A DNA stretch of 6,949 nucleotides from Candidatus Nanopelagicales bacterium (GTDB lineage: Bacteria > Actinomycetota > Actinomycetes > S36-B12 > UBA5976): NCBI GenBank assembly GCA_021742025.1, contig JAIOWT010000051.1:1-6949 (forward strand). Direction: 5' to 3'. The notes below the pieces were generated by a model. It was given only the letters and a program-made list of their open reading frames with translations, searched no databases and was not told where the DNA came from. Below, piece by piece: positions 5,480-6,949 of this stretch; within the stretch, counting starts at the first letter, position 1, and the number at the start of each line of letters is the position of its first letter. The position numbers were made by a program, and so were the translations under genes.

Positions 5480-6021
5480 CAACTGCTGGATTAGTTCTGG
5501 CTGCTGGTGAAGGCAAGCGATTTGGTGGGCCTAAGGCGCCTTATGTTCATAACGGTCAACGCCTGGTTGATCGCGCCGTAACCGTTTTAACGGAAGCCGG
5601 ATGTGATCCAGTTTTTGTAGTGCTTGGCGCTTGGGTGGGCGATGTTCCAGGAGCGACTGTTTTGGAAAATGAAAATTGGTCAACTGGCATGGGGTCTTCA
5701 CTTCAAGTTGGTTTGTCGCATTTGAATTCGGAACCTGGAATTGATGAAGTTGTCGTTTCCTTGGTGGATTTACCTGGACTTACTTCGCTTGCGGTTTCCC
5801 GAATCGTTGAAACTCCCGGAGACATAGTTGTTGCAGCCTACGATGCAAAACGCGGGCACCCTGTGAAGTTTGCAAGTTCAACTTGGCCAGAGCTAATCAC
5901 GAGTGCAATTGGCGATCAAGGAGCACGCTCATATATCGCAGAGCATCCAGATCAGATTGTCTTGGTAGAAGTTGGCGATGTCGCAACTGGCGAAGATATG
6001 GACATTCGGCCAACTGCCTAA
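5476..6021 (+). CDS. mocA: MocA-like molybdenum cofactor cytidylyltransferase (NTP_transf_3 family)
   Basis: This is a 181-residue nucleotidyltransferase with a Rossmann-like fold. The nucleotide-binding signature LAAGEGKRFGGPK is at residues 8-20. LAAG, rather than the LAGG of MobA, favours the MocA branch. Further motifs are NWSTGMGSSLQVGL (67-80), VDLP (97-100, at the usual metal-binding Asp site), YDAKRGHPVKF (122-132) and GDQGAR (146-151), ending with GEDMDI. MocA joins CTP and Mo-molybdopterin to give molybdopterin cytosine dinucleotide, the cofactor form of bacterial xanthine-oxidase-family enzymes. The ATG overlaps the xdhC stop by four bases, which strongly links the two functions. 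The protein is slightly short for the family (about 190-200). A different sugar- or pterin-nucleotidyltransferase role is possible, but the neighbours make MocA the best reading. It ends nine bases before the convergent DUF2182 gene, with no clear terminator between them. Confidence 0.85.
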   Translation: MTTAGLVLAAGEGKRFGGPKAPYVHNGQRLVDRAVTVLTEAGCDPVFVVLGAWVGDVPGATVLENENWSTGMGSSLQVGLSHLNSEPGIDEVVVSLVDLPGLTSLAVSRIVETPGDIVVAAYDAKRGHPVKFASSTWPELITSAIGDQGARSYIAEHPDQIVLVEVGDVATGEDMDIRPTA

Positions 6022-6030
6022 AGAATTGAA

Positions 6031-6600
6031 CTAGTGGTGCTGTTCCATAGTTGGTAAATCACCAAATGAAATCGGTCCAGCAAGAAACATGATTCCAACT
6101 GCCGCTACTGCAGAAACTAATCCAATTGAGCGGGCAACAAATAATCGATTGCTCGATATGAACTCGGCCACCATAACTACTGTGATTCCAACCATTAACC
6201 AAGGTGTAGTTGGCATGATCGCATAGGCCGCAATCATCAATGGACCACAAGCAACGAAACAGGTCCACCCGGTTCGCAATCCAAACGAAAAGTTGTTTTC
6301 GCTTGTCTTCATGCAATTCAAGACAGCACTCTCGTGCTGACGTGAAAACTGGTACGCACCAGCAATTGCGAGCAATGTCACCGATATGAATCGGTGATCT
6401 AATCGGTGCAGTGCTGACATGCCAAGCCCAATCGGAATACTTAATGCAACCCAAACCGCTAGAAAACTTACAACGCTTATCAGGACAAACCCAAAGCTCT
6501 GGCGCGTGCGGGCAGCCAAGATCAGGGCAAGTGGGCCCATCATCCAGACTGACATTCGGGCCCACTCTTGCATGAGCTCCAGGGTCGACATCGCGTGCAT
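6031..6600 (-). CDS. DUF2182-type small integral membrane protein
   Basis: This hydrophobic protein has about 189 residues and roughly five or six membrane segments. It resembles DUF2182 (predicted metal-binding membrane proteins). AGAYQFS (residues 80-86) is followed by a Cys in VLNC (93-96), then TGWTCFVACGPLM (110-122) with a C-x3-C pair (Cys114, Cys118) where the family usually has a GxxCxGCCW-type motif, then TPWLM (132-136) and AEF. It is shorter and more diverged than typical DUF2182 proteins, and it ends in MEQHH. The function of the family is not known. The start is uncertain: ATG at 6600 is used here, but TTG at 6609 and ATGs at 6591 and 6573 are in frame, and only the last has a nearby GGAG. 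It is convergent with mocA (nine bases between stops) and divergent from the ureohydrolase gene. No sequence-based link to Moco is evident. Confidence 0.68.
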   Translation of the reverse strand: MHAMSTLELMQEWARMSVWMMGPLALILAARTRQSFGFVLISVVSFLAVWVALSIPIGLGMSALHRLDHRFISVTLLAIAGAYQFSRQHESAVLNCMKTSENNFSFGLRTGWTCFVACGPLMIAAYAIMPTTPWLMVGITVVMVAEFISSNRLFVARSIGLVSAVAAVGIMFLAGPISFGDLPTMEQHH

Positions 6601-6608
6601 AACTAGCA

Positions 6609-6637
6609 ACTCTAGAGGTGACCAAGATTGATGTCTT
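6609..6637 (-). promoter_or_regulatory. Weak candidate promoter for the DUF2182 gene
   Basis: The minus strand shows AAGACA (6637-6632; four of six to TTGACA), 17 bases, then TAGAGT (6614-6609; fits TANNNT). The implied start of transcription falls close to the ATG at 6600, so a leaderless or near-leaderless mRNA is possible. No Shine-Dalgarno precedes that ATG, which agrees with this reading. The matches are weak. Confidence 0.28.
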
Positions 6638-6695
6638 ACAGATCCATACTGTGGACAAAGGTTTGCACTAAATTAAGGGAAACAGCCCGAGATGT

Positions 6696-6699
6696 GGAG
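6696..6699 (+). promoter_or_regulatory. Shine-Dalgarno of the ureohydrolase gene
   Basis: GGAG lies five bases before the ATG at 6705 and supports that start. A TANNNT match (TAAATT, 6669-6674) about 30 bases upstream of the ATG could be its -10 element, but no convincing -35 is in register. Confidence 0.55.
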
Positions 6700-6704
6700 C
6701 CAAA

Positions 6705-6949
6705 ATGGAAAATTCCCTGCCGCGATTACTTACAGGTGACGTTGTTGGTCAAGTAGATGCCACTCAAGTTCCACGATATGCCGGCTTAGGCACTTTCGCC
6801 CGCCTGCCATTCATAGATGAAGTATCGGATGTAGACGTTGCTTTAGTTGGCATTCCATTTGATACCGGAGTTAGCTACCGACCTGGCGCCAGATTTGGTC
6901 CAAGCCATGTTCGTGAGTCATCACGCTTACTTCGACCATTTAATCCTGC
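6705..6949 (+). CDS. Agmatinase/ureohydrolase-family enzyme, N-terminal 81 codons (runs off the right edge)
   Basis: The frame is open from the ATG at 6705 to the right edge. The N-terminus matches the arginase/agmatinase superfamily: [10 protein letters not shown] (27-36), [20 protein letters not shown] (43-62) and [19 protein letters not shown] (63-81). The RPGARFGP block is a hallmark of agmatinase, guanidinobutyrase and guanidinopropionase-type enzymes, which hydrolyse a guanidino group to urea using two metal ions in the cytoplasm. The metal-binding His/Asp motifs fall beyond the window, so integrity and substrate cannot be judged. Agmatine, guanidinobutyrate, other guanidino compounds or free guanidine all remain possible. 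It is divergent from the DUF2182 gene, with about 100 bases of promoter DNA between them. The family call is strong; the symbol is left blank because the substrate is open. Confidence 0.88.
   Translation, partial: MENSLPRLLTGDVVGQVDATQVPRYAGLGTFARLPFIDEVSDVDVALVGIPFDTGVSYRPGARFGPSHVRESSRLLRPFNP

Noticed and set aside
6010..6054. CCAACT...AGTTGG inverted repeat across the mocA/DUF2182 convergent junction
   Set aside because: The arms are only six bases and lie 33 bases apart, within coding sequence on both sides and without a T-run, so this is not a credible terminator.
6059..6658. A 199-codon minus-strand open frame
   Set aside because: It covers the DUF2182-type gene in another frame. Its translation is Cys/Trp-rich without membrane periodicity, while the other frame gives a coherent membrane protein.

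Overview
The window reads as one chromosomal segment from a mid-GC bacterium, most likely an actinobacterium. This is inferred from protein character, from heavy TTG/GTG start use alongside strong Shine-Dalgarno sites, and from a -10-like element that would give a leaderless moaE mRNA. A freshwater Nanopelagicales-type (acI) lineage would fit the base composition, but the sequence alone cannot prove it. Coding density is very high. No gap reaches 300 bases; the largest, 2986-3105 and about 100 bases before 6705, are both divergent promoter regions. No rRNA, tRNA, insertion sequence, CRISPR array or convincing terminator was seen.

The core is a molybdenum-cofactor (Moco) island built around a divergent promoter at about 2986-3105. 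Leftward from it runs a tightly packed operon: moaE (large subunit of molybdopterin synthase), moaA (radical SAM GTP cyclase), moaD (small sulfur-carrier subunit) and a TauE/SafE-type membrane permease. The genes overlap or lie 1-3 bases apart. After 67 bases follows the N-terminal part of an XdhC/CoxI-like protein that runs off the left edge. Rightward run moeA (molybdate insertion), then a full-length xdhC, then a mocA-like nucleotidyltransferase that overlaps xdhC by four bases (ATGA).

Together these genes cover most steps of building molybdopterin (MoaA, then MoaD/MoaE), inserting Mo (MoeA), adding CMP to give molybdopterin cytosine dinucleotide (MocA-like) and delivering or sulfurating the finished cofactor (XdhC). 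That cofactor form serves xanthine-oxidase-family enzymes such as CO dehydrogenase and xanthine dehydrogenase. No such enzyme lies in the window, so the client is probably just outside it. The incomplete second XdhC-like gene suggests it lies to the left. moaC, a moaB/mog-type gene, moeB and modABC are also not seen here.

The right end holds a divergent pair unrelated to Moco by sequence. One is a small DUF2182-type membrane protein on the minus strand, convergent with mocA. The other is the first 81 codons of an agmatinase/ureohydrolase-family enzyme on the plus strand, cut by the right edge.

I find no wholly unknown system. The points most worth a second look are the permease coupled to moaD, the overlapping palindromes and perfect 14-bp tandem repeat in the divergent Moco promoter, the two unlike XdhC paralogues on either side of the island, and the altered active-site motifs of MoeA.
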